Below, one piece after another: positions 39,387-51,300 of a stretch of DNA of 64,000 bases (the stretch's first letter is position 1; each line of letters begins with the position of its first letter). The translations under genes were made by a program, and so were the position numbers. Origin of the DNA: Aspidapion aeneum (lineage: Eukaryota; Arthropoda; Insecta; Coleoptera; Brentidae); the NCBI GenBank assembly GCA_963576565.1, contig OY755039.1:142545369-142609368 (forward strand), given 5' to 3'. The notes under the pieces were generated by a model. It was not told where the DNA came from and ran no database searches. It worked only from the letters and a program-made list of their open reading frames with translations.

Positions 39387-42300
39387 ATGTCTGGCTGTCT
39401 GTCTGTCTGTCTGTGTGTCTGTATGTCTGTCTGTAACGACCAACGCGCATAACTCAAAAACCGCTTGGCCGATTTTAATGAAATTTGGTACCTAGGCTTG
39501 GGTCGAGATGGTCCCATTTGAAAATGAACAAAATCCACCGAACACAAACCAAATAAAAGGGTGGGGGTAGATTTCAAAAATTAGAGTTTATGTGAAAATA
39601 TGGCGTGTGTGATATTAAACGAAAGGTAATTGAGTCTGCAGTTAAACAAAATACATTTTAATTTATTTAAAAAAAAAGGGTAAGGGGGTATATTTTAAAA
39701 ATTAGAGTTTAAGTGAAAATATGGCGTGTGTGATATTAAACGAAAGGTAATTTAGTCTGGAGTTTAATAAAATATATTTCAGTTTTTAGTTATATTAGCT
39801 CACACGTACACTATAACTATAGTACCTAGTGTGAGCTTAGGGGCCCATATATTGGCAGAGTATTTATAGGGTGCTTGAAACCACTTCAAGAATTTTTATC
39901 TTTATGAATAGAGGCTCTTAAAACTAAGTCATAAAGGAATGTATTCTGTCTTTTCTAAAGAAGTCCATAAAATTAAAATATGTTAAAAGAACTCCAGAAG
40001 CCGACAAGACCGGCGACACTTTTTTATACTTAATTGGTTTAAGTAAGTTTTTAAGAAGATTATAAGTTTTAGAAAATATTTTTTTTTGTTTGGTACTTAA
40101 TAATTTTTACAGGCGAAGAAACTGTGACTGAAAAGTAGTATGTTATCCATATTTTTTAAACTAGCCATTTTTTTATTATTATTCTAATAATAATAATAAT
40201 AAAACTTTAAAATATCTTAAAAACTGAACAGTAAAAAAAACAGTGTCTACCTATAGTGCATCACCGGAGCTCTAAGGTCTACTCCTAACATAGCCCTGAA
40301 TACCATCCTGGGTCTCCCATCGCTGTCCACCTGGATAAAGAAGGAAGCGATGGCAGCATACCTTAGGATAAGGGACGCGGGCGTGTGGAGAAGGAGCGGT
40401 GGACAAAAAGGACATTCGGAGATCGCGACTGTGACGGAAAAGGAGATTCCTTTATCGACGTACAGGCTAGCGATGCCAGAAAAGCGGTTAAGGGAGAAAA
40501 GGAGATACCGTGTAACCATACCACCAAGGGATGCATGGAAGGAGGACGGAGTTGAACTCCTTAGCGACGCCACGGTCTGCTATACAGACGGATCAAGGCT
40601 GACAGACCGGAATTCGACCGGTGCAGGAGTGTACGTGGAAAGCAAGAGCATTGGAAAAAGCTACCCGCTGGGATCCAATGCAACAGTCTTCCAGGCACAG
40701 GTTTACGCTATACTGGCGTTAACATGGGAGGAAGAAATTAGGAACGAAACAGGAAAACGCCTCTGCATCTGTTCAGACAGTCAAGCTGCGCTGAAAGCAC
40801 TGTGTAAACCAACCATGTCCGCAGGTTTGGTGCAGGAGTGTGCGGATGCACTTCAGGAATTGGCCGGCGTAAGAGAGGTAGAGCTCGTATGGGTCCCAGT
40901 TCACGTGGGAGTCCCCGGAAACGAGAAAGCGGACAGACTCGCCAGGGGAGGATCCCAGCAGAAATGCGTCGGGCAAGAACCGTTCCTGGGATTCACAAGA
41001 GGGCAAATGAAGTCGGCCCTAACAGAGTGGACCCAGAAAGAGATACAAAGGGAGTGGACCAACACAGGAAACGCCAGACACGCGAAGGAGTATGTGACAG
41101 GCTACAGCAAATCCCGTAGGGACTGGCTGCTCCGTAGAACACGAAGAGAGGTGGGAGCCATAGTGGGAGTCCTGACCGGACACTGCGTCCTACAAGGACA
41201 CCTGGCAAAGATGAGAGTGAAGAAGGACGCGACGTGCGAGCGATGTTGGGCCGAGGACGAGACCTCGGCGCATTTTCTCTCATCATGTGAAGCATACAAG
41301 GAGGCAAGAAGAGAGGTATTCGAAGCGGAGGCCTTTGAGACGGAGGACCTTCTGAATCTGAGGTGGCCCGATATTCTGGCCTTTGTACAGAAGACGGGCA
41401 GATTCCTTAGCGAGGGAAGGACGCAGTAGGGGGGATGCCCGGGGGTTGGCGAAAAGGGCGCTTCATGTGCCTAGTCGCCAGGCCTAGAGCCTACCCCACA
41501 CTACTACTACTACTACTACTACGATAGTGCTAGATAGATAGTTGAAAGCAGTGGCGTAATTGATTTATTTGAAAAAGTTAAATCTTCCCTTACGACATGA
41601 TTATCTAGTTCTTTTTATTATCTGTTGTTAACAACAAGCTATTAATTGGGTGAACTTTTTTAGCGTAAATAATTACAAGCCGGCAGCGCCGCGCGGGGCA
41701 CCCGTTTTTCAGCGGTGGCTTTTCGCGCGCGGGGGCGGGAGAAATGTTTGTTTTAGTTGACGTCGGCTATCATCATCGTGCGGAAACGTTCGTTGCCCTT
41801 TCTAGTGTTGCCGGTTCTATCCTTAGTGAAGACGTATAAATTTGTTTTGATTTGGGGTTGTCAGTAGTAGAATGCCTTACCGGTCGCGTGTCATTGTTTG
41901 TTTTCGTTATCGTTTGTTTATAAAATGAAAATAAATACCGTCGATTACATACATATACTTAGTGGGTTAATAGACTGTTTCAAATTCTGTGAGATTTTTG
42001 AGGTTGCTCTACGGGGCAATAAAAAAGGATCTTATCTATAAACAAGTAAACTAAAAATTACACCAAGTAGCTGCTTGTTTGGAAAATACTAAAATAAATT
42101 TGTTTCGATAAGTTTTTTATCTCATTTTTTATGCAATTTAAATTTCTGCCCCCCCAATTTATAACGCCACTGGTAAAATGACCGTCCAATCATGATTAAA
42201 CCCACACAGAAAAAAAAATGTCTTCAGTCAATGCAAATGGCTTTGATCCAAGAAAAAATCTGCTTTCCTATGCACGAAGACGATATTTTCTTAACAAAAG

Positions 42301-45300
42301 AAAACTATTCTCTTGAACTGCTGGTTTCCGTTGAAAATAAAAGTTGCCTTAATCCTAGAAAATTGATTTGTTTTGAATGGAAGCGGCAAACTTCTTGTTT
42401 TGTGTTGTCTAGTATTATGGAATAAATCGCTATTTTCGTTTTGAGATGCCGGATATTTAGAGTTAAAAAATTAAGTCTTTAGGCAAAGTAAAGCTTTATT
42501 TGTGTTAAGAAGATATTAGTAAGACATTTTATATCTTGCTTCAAAACCACTTTTTCTTCGCTAAAGGCAGTTCGTTTTAAACCAAAACAATTTACCAAGA
42601 CAATTTTTTTTCCCAGCACAAGCGGTTTGCTTAGATGAAAAGAAAACATTTTTGAGACTTTTGCTTTTGGGTCAAGATATTTTTTTTCAAGAAAACTACT
42701 TTTCTTAACTGAAGAACCTTTTTTTTTCTGTGCATAACCACGCTTAAGTGCTTACCGTCCATATGAGAATGAGAGTAGCCTATATTTGTCATAGGACAGT
42801 TACAAAACTTCTTTAATTTCAAAAAAAAGCTTTATTTAATAACAAAAACATTAAAAAATGCGCAATTATGTCACCGATAGTAGGTAAATCTAATTAAGTA
42901 TAGACGCCCATCTAAAATTCCACAAAACGTGCTATAAAAATCTAAAAAAAAAGTGAAAGTGATCAGTTTGCAAATCGAAATTACATTAATTGGCATTTGA
43001 TTCGCATTTTTTGCGTCCCTATCGTAAATACTTTGTCACCAAAAACAAGTGTCGGCGGTCAGGAGCGGCGCGTGTCTCGAAAAAGTGGGGGTCAAGAAAA
43101 AAACCGCCGATATACACCAGGCAAAAATTTAGGATTTCCTAATAATCGTACGTTTTTACCAAATTTCGTACACATATACAGTATCCTCTTAAAGTTCTAA
43201 GATCCTACTTTGTTAAGTTTTTTGTTAACTTTTCTATGGCACAGGGGCAATTTACTGATATACACGATTCACACAAACATAAGTTTCTTATTTATTATAT
43301 TTCTTCACAACTAGGACCACCCTGTATATATGGCCTGCATTTTTTAAAAGCTGTTAAGATGTCTAATTAAATGATGTATTACATTATAATTTTTTTAAAA
43401 ATTAATTAAAAACAACTAGCAAGGATTTAGTTTCTCCAAAAAATTTGCGATTTTTTAAGATTTTTTTTTTGTTTTTTACTTTTCAAAAGCAGAAAACAGA
43501 AAACAAATAAGACGGTTTGCTACAAAAAAGTTTTTGGGATCTCTCAGCTACTAAAAAATCGTAAAACATAAGTTAAATATGCTACAGGGGAACCACGAGA
43601 ATTATTTATGCTTATAAAAACAGAGCGAAATCGCATTTTCTTGAAGATATTGTATTGACTGGGGTTAATCAAATTTTCTTTAAAACTGTTTCAATTATTT
43701 AAATGAATTAAAAACCATTTTATAGCGGGTTTATGGTGCCTTCACAAAAAAATAATAAAAAAAATTCCAGATACAAGGATAAGCCACACAAATAATCAGA
43801 AATATTAAAAATGCCCATTTCGGGTCTTTTGATCTTTGTTCGTTTTTACCTCATAACTGGGGATTTTTCGTTTCTTGTGTATTTTTAAATAAAAAAAATA
43901 TCACATTTGTTTCTCTGCGCGATGGCGCTCTATATGAAATTATTTATTCTAGCAGGCCATGTTTTTTAAAAAGTGTACTTTTTTACCGGTTTCAATCTTT
44001 CATAAATAACAATCAAGCTCCCGATAATGATACATTTATGAAAGTTGGTACAATTAACAGAAATATTATGGTTAACGAGCAATCGTATATAATTAACTAA
44101 AATTTTGCACATATCTCAACATATCGCCATATTTTCTTGTAAACATGCAGCAATCGACCTTTTTTTAAATACTGAATCCAATGCGCCGAGCTTAACAAAA
44201 TATGAACAAAGTTAAGATGAACTTTGTTCATATTTTGTTAAGTTCCATTTTTTCGTTAGGCTCCGGCTGAATCAAGCCTTAAAAATCAGAAACGCAGGGT
44301 CTCCCAGTTGAGACTTTTTGTTTAGTCGTTTAACTTCATACCGTTTTAACAAATCGCAAATTTTTTGGAAAAATTAAATACTTGCTTATATCTTTCCATA
44401 AATAGAAATCGTAACAGATTTTAAAGAATGTAGGCATTAGATATAGGGTGGTCCCGGTTGTAAAGAAATATAATAAATAAGAAACTTATTTTTGCATAAA
44501 TCTCGTATATCAGTAAATCGCCTCTGCGAAACAGAAAAGTTAACAAAAACATAAAGCAGTAGATTATTGGAACCGTGAAAGGGCACTAAATATGTGTACA
44601 AAATTTGGAGTATTGTTTGGAATCAAAAATTTTTGCATAATCTATCTAACAACATTTTTATTAAATCTAAAAAATTCCTGCTCCTGGTCCCAAGCCCCCT
44701 CCGACGCGCTACCGCTGTCCGCTGAACCAAGCAGGCAAAAATCAATTTTATTATCTTCCTAGCCCACGCAGCAATGGTATTAGTTTCGACGAATTATTGC
44801 TCACACTACTACTATACTATAGTAGTGTGAGCTTTAGTGATCCTAATTTTTTCGAGAAAAAAAAAGTTGCTCCGATTTAAAAAAAAAATTATATATCTTT
44901 GCGTTTCAGATGATTTTAAAACTTTTTTGTCTCCGTGTCTGTATGTCTGTCTGTCTGCATGTCTGTCTGTAACGACCAACCCGCATAACTCAAAAACCAC
45001 TTGTCCGGTTTAAATGAAATTTGGTGAACGCAAGCCACATAAAAGGGTGGGGGTAGATTTCAAAAATGAGAGTTTATGTGAAAATATGGCGTGTGTGATA
45101 TCAAACGAAAGGTAATTAAGTCTGGAGTTAAACAAAATGAATTTTAAGTTATCTAAAAAAAAAGGCGTAAATGTGTTATTTGGGTATATTTTGACCTATC
45201 CTAGCAATATTGTCATGATGTTTGCGTGTGTGTGTGTGTATGTATATCTGTCCGTAACACGATAGCTCCTAAGCCGCTGAACCGATTTTTATGAAATTTT

Positions 45301-48300
45301 CAGGTAAAATATAGTTCGATACTGTGACGAGCTGATTAGATTTTGGTCAAAATGCTAATGACAGTTTTTTGACAGTCAAAACATTCAAAAAATGCTAACT
45401 TTTTAACGGAACGTCGCATCAATATGCGGTTTTCGGAATAAAGTAAAGCACATTTTGGTCAAAAATGTGTATTATTATATTTATATTTCGTTTCGGAGTT
45501 TTTCAAGGTTGATTTAGCATGAAGTTTACTTGAAGTATGCTAATGGGCTAGGAAGGTATCAGATCCGTCATGGATCACTCTCACAAACAACCTATGGTCT
45601 TATTCACGGGTAGATATCAAAGTATTTTCCCAATGCCAAATTTCGTTAAAGTTGATCAAATGGTTTTTGAGTTACTTACCATGTTAAAGATAGTCAAATA
45701 GACAAGGCTCTATGTACGGCGGGTAAAGGTTTTGAAATAATTTTTTTATGGGAAAAGTATGTGATATAAAGAGAAACTATAAAATAATTGAAATTTCCTG
45801 AAGCCTTTAAGTCTGTGGAGGCGGTGCAGAATTAAAGATTAAATATTGTAGGCAAAAATCTAATCATAAGAGTTGTAAAATAAAACTTTTTTTAACAGAG
45901 TTTTGAAAATTTTCAAAAAATCCTTTTTGGACTTCTAAAAAGGAGATTAAGGACACTTCGCATTCAAAACTCCATTGCGATGAGTGAAATGTTTCTAGAC
46001 AAAATAATGGATCAAAAAATGACTAAAAATTAGGTAATATAGGATCGTTTTTTGAGGGTTGAGTTTTATTTTTAGCTCACACATATACTATACTATAGTA
46101 GTGTGAGCTATGGTCATCCTAATTTTTTCGAGAAAAAAAAAAGTTGCTCCGATTTCAAAAAATTTTATATATCTTTGCGTTTCAGATGATTTTGAAACTT
46201 TTTTGTCGCGCCGTCTGTCTGTCTGTCTGTAACGACCAACGCGCATAACTCAAAAACCGCTTGGCCGATTTTAATGAAATTTGGTACCTAGGCTGGGTCT
46301 TGGGTCGAGATGGTCCCATTTAAAAATGAACAAAATCCACCGAACACAAGCCAAATAAAAGGGTGGGGGAAGATTTCCAAAATTAGAGTTTACTTGAAAA
46401 TATGGCGTGTGTGATATCAAACGAAAGGTAATTGAGTATGGAGTTAAACAAAATACATTTTAGTTTTTTTTCTTCAAAAAGGGTGGGGGTAGATTTCAAC
46501 AATTAGAGTTTACTTAAAAATATGGCGTGTGTGATATCAAACGAAAGGTAATTGAGTCCGAAGTTAAACAAAATACATTTTAGTTTTTGTTTTTTTAAGG
46601 GTGGGGGTAGATTTCAAAAATTTGTGTTTACGTCAATACATGGCTTGTGTGGTATCAAACAAAAGGTAATTTAGTCTGGAGTTGATTAAGATATATTTCA
46701 GTTTTTAGTTTTATTAGCTCGCACGTACACTATAACTATAGTACCTAGTGTGAGATTAGGGGCCCATATATTGGCAGAGTATTTTTCTTAAGGATTTAAA
46801 TGCTCGCCAAGGAATTATTTTCCTTACTAACGAAAGTTTTATCAAAAAATATTAAATTCTTTTCCCATAAAAGTCTTATTTCAAAACCCTTTCACGCTCA
46901 TTATATGACATACGCAGAGCTCCTAAGAAAATAGGTAACTCTTCGGAAAATAATTAATTGCCTCTAATTTTAAATTTTTTCTTTGGACTCCACCGACCAT
47001 GCTTTTCCGAAAAGCACTATAAAATGTTATAAACGTCAAATAAAACACTTTAAAAATAGGAACTATTATAGTTCTGCACGGAAATGGGACAATTCGCCGC
47101 CCCCGTTTCACCGCGGCAGGAACGTCGCCGATCCAACTCGCCGCCAAGACAATTTGTTTAAGTTTGAAATTTTGTTTATTTTGTATATAGTTATGGAAAA
47201 TCGGTTCAGTGGTTTAGGAGCTAATGTGTTACGGACAGACATACACACACAAGATTTGTAAAAAAAATGAACAAATAACACATTTTCTTTTTTAAGTAGT
47301 TTTTCAAAAAAAATATTTAATGAAAAGCTTGAAAAAAATACTTTTTTAAAGTAGTTTTTTCAAAAACTAATTAAAAAAAAATTTAATATATTTTTTTTAT
47401 ATTTTTTAAAAAATATGTTTACAACAGAAAAAATAAATAAAATGGCAATCTTAAACCTCGTCCGCGGCTACTTGTCCCAGAGGCGTGGCGTGGGGGGGGG
47501 CGGAGGGGTTCGTCGCCCCCCCCCCCGCCCCGAGGGTACTGGCTCCCCATGGGTGGCCGAAGCGCCCTATGCTGTATTTAGTACCAGGGCTGCCAACGGC
47601 AAATTGAGAGGGCGGCAAAAGAAACGAAAGACATGATGACCTTTTTTTTTCTTTTTTTTTGGTCGCAAGATTTTTGAGGAGCGCCCTTTTTAGCTGTCGG
47701 CCCCCCCGCCCCTTCAGGCACGCTACGCCGCTGAATTGTCCCCACGGCAAATTGGACCTCAACAAATTGTGCCTGCGGCGAATTATTCCCGCGGCGAATT
47801 ATACCCGCGGCGATTTGTTCCCGCGGCGAATCGGCCGCGGCGAATTGTCTCAGCTCCATTCTATGCAAACTTACGTCCGCGTGCCAACCTCTGGAAAAAC
47901 AAAAATAACTGAAACAACTGGAATAGACTCAAACACAGCTGCTGTCGTTTTTCCGCGTGCATTTTGAAAAAAAATATTTTTTTTTGTTCACAAATTTTAG
48001 TAGGTTGTTTTTAAAAGTTTACCAATTTGCTGCGTTGCAATAATTTTTTTAAATTTATTTGCACATAATTTTTTTTGTCTTTCTGTCTTTTTTAAATTTA
48101 AAAACAAGTATTTTGGAATCAATAAAGACTTTTTTAGTTTTTAATATAACAGGAACCAAACAATATTATTGCTTTTTATTTTTCTATTTTATTTATTTTT
48201 ATAAAAATTTTTAATAATTTTTTTTTTCACTGTCATTTTTTTTTAAATTTTGTATTAAATTTCTTTTACACTTTTTTATTCACAGACCTATACTAATATT

Positions 48301-51300
48301 TTGCCGCACTATACAAACTGGAGGTCCAGAGTCAGCAGAGACACACTTCAACAGAATATCTAAAAGATATATGTTTTGGAGAGGACTACTTCTGTTTTAC
48401 ATTTAAATACAGAATAACTCTGGCGACCATAGAGTTGACAAGAACTAAGGTGACCTATAATATACATGACGCGATGCCCACGAACACGCCATCGTGACAT
48501 CACGCGGTAAATAAATATTTATAACATTTATTATCCACAGGTAAAAATGCTCATATGACAATAGATTCTTATCATAACAAAAAGATTTCATCTAAAAAAA
48601 GCCAAGAACGTGAAAATGGTAGTCCGTTAAAAGAATTAAGATAAAAGTAAATCCACATTTTCCAATAAAAATTTCAAAATGAAAGGTTCTTACTAGTTTG
48701 GAATTGTTTTTTTGAACTTTGCTATTACAGCCAAACTTCTTTATGTTCAATTTAGCACTGTGCCTAAAAGTCATTTGCAGCCGTAATAGCCAAGTTTAGA
48801 AAAACATTTCCAAACTAGTAAGAACTTTATATTTTGAAATTTGTATTGGAGAACTTGGCTTTACTTTTATATAATTTTCGCGTACTTGGCTCTTTTTTAC
48901 ATAAAATGTTTTTGTTATGATTTCACTCCTTTTTTAAAGGATTTGGATAATATTTAAGTTTCAACATATAGTAAAATATGCGGAATTATGTTCAAAGCTT
49001 TTGCAATGCCTTATTTATTAAATTTTGAGGTTTTTAAATTTTTTCCCATGGTTTTATCATAGTTCTTATCAGCCTTCCAAAGCTTAGCTCTCGAGCGTTT
49101 CTGGAAGTGGACAATGTTACTTTTACATAACTTTAAATTTATAGGAGAGGGAACTAAAATAAAATTTTGGGGTTTTTTAATTTTTTCAATAGTTTTATCA
49201 TAGTTCCTATCGGCCTTCGAAAGCTCAGCTCCCTAGCGTTTCTCGAAGTGGACAATGTTACTTTTACATAACTTTACATTTATAGGGGAGGGAAGTAAAT
49301 TAAAATTTTGGAGTTTTAAAATGGGGCAATATTAATTTTATATAACTTTACATGTATAGGTGTTCGTGCAACTTTAATTTTAAATTCAAATTTTGCGCCA
49401 AATTCACGTATTCGGAAAACCCACACAATTTCAATTTTGATTGGCACAAGCAAAACGCCAGCGCCATCTACGAAAAATGAATCTGCGCAAAAAGGCGTAA
49501 CCAAAAAAGATTCGTCTGTCGTATTCTATCGAGATCACCACGCAGCATGGTGATAAATTCTATTAACCAAAAAATCCAATAACATTCTTAGAAAATCAAA
49601 CTAAACCATTACACAAACAAGTGATTCTAGTGTGGATCGACTGCAACGACTGGGCCAGCGAGAGGAGCTCCTCTGGACGACGGAAACAACTAAAAAGGTG
49701 AGTGCCAATCCTCTATATTGTCTTTGTGTGGCTCGGAAAAATTAATAGTTTTACATCGTCCTTTTTTTAAGGATTTTTGCACCCAGATTTTATAAAACGA
49801 CCAGCGCGCTTACAGTCCCGCGGCTCTACCTCATACCTCAAACCTCAAAACATCAACATTAGGGGAGGGAAATAAATTAGAATTTTGGGGCATTTTGATT
49901 TTTTTCAAGGATTTAGTCATAATTTCTATCAGCCTGCCAAATTTCAGCTTTGTAGCATCTCTGGAAGTACAGTAGAATTTTGATGATCTATACATGAGTG
50001 AGTGGCAATCTTGACGTTTTTTGAAATTTCGTAACTACTTTACTACTTTATGGAAGTCCATGAAACTTGAAGGGGTTGTTAACTCTTTGAAAAATTACGG
50101 CTGTGCAAAGTTTGAGTTTCGTAGCTGATTCCGAAGTAGATTTTTAGATAGGTCAAATATGGGATTGAAATGTTTCAAGAAAAGATGGTACAGCAGTTGT
50201 GCGATCTTGGCGGGGCACTGCCGCGCCCCCAGATTTTATTTTTTGGCTAGAGTTTACACATTTTGAATGCATTTTGGCTTTATAGGCCGCCAATTTAGTT
50301 AAATTTTCAGAAAATAAGAGGAGGGGGATAAAAAAAATTGGACCAATAACATCGCCAAAATCTGGATCTTTAATCATTGTCAAACTGCCGTCTTCATATC
50401 TTGTATACTCAACTACCCTTAGCGCCTGCATTATATCTAAAAACCTACTAAATTTGCTTTCTAAGCTAAACCCCAAGAACCACGGACGCCTGGATTTGTA
50501 TGAAAACATTAATATAACATAAATACCAAGTTTTTTTTTTTTTTCAAATTTGCGCATCGACCACGAAGGGTCATTAGCGCACGATGATAAGATAATCTTG
50601 GTATTTTATATACTTTGTAATAACTTACAGTCTTTTAAAAAGGCAAGCACACTGTTTGTATTTTCGTTGTTTAGTAAAACACTGATGTTTCCAGATAGTT
50701 TATGTTTTTGTCTTTCGTTTATATACGATACGCAATCGATTAATATATGCTTTATTGTAATAATTTCTCGACACTGTGTACATTCGGGGGGGTTTATTTT
50801 TTTTTAAATGTGTTCGTGTGTTAATTTTGTATGACCTATTCTAAGTCGAGATAGATAAACTTGCACTTTTCGCGATTTGGTCAAGAACGACCATGGCTTC
50901 GTTGATTCTTTAATATCACGTAACTTAGAGTTTGACATGTTCCAATGATCTTGCCAGATGTTTAGCACTTTGAATTTAATAAATGTTTTAAAATCACTGC
51001 ACACTATTTGATTGATAGAAGGAGCGTCACAATCAGTTATTGCCAGTTTCGCCTGTTGGTCTGCCATTTCATTGCCTACTCTAATGACAGTTCTTGTATC
51101 TCAAAAAGTATATCTTTAATCATTTGGACTACAGGATGTTTTGGATAGAGTGAGCCGACTGACTGAATTAAACTTAGAGAGTCAGACAAGATTAAAGCTA
51201 AATTAAGCCTGTTGTTGACAATGTTTTCATGGCTTTGGTCACCTTAGAGTTATAAATTCAAAGAAACTATTTTAAAAGATAAAGCCACTCTCAGTTTTAA

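Noticed and set aside
38716..39577. Frames full of repeated CLSV or RQTD peptides
   Set aside because: They are six-frame readings of the CTGT/CAGA microsatellite and of the conserved core next to it; the same peptide appears in every copy with no start, stop or splice logic.
47415..47967. Long overlapping frames in the CCGCGG region
   Set aside because: Driven by GC-rich minisatellite and MITE sequence lacking stops; no conserved motif.
48285..48480. Possible plus-strand exon after TTTTTATTCACAG
   Set aside because: The frame hits stops within about 20 codons and no phase-matched neighbour is visible.
49345..49560. Open plus-strand frame reading GVRATLILNSNF
   Set aside because: Lies wholly inside the solo LTR, whose boundaries explain the sequence better.
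50153..50557. 134-codon minus frame
   Set aside because: Runs from a LINE 3' end into an X-family repeat; no domain, composition like the repeat.
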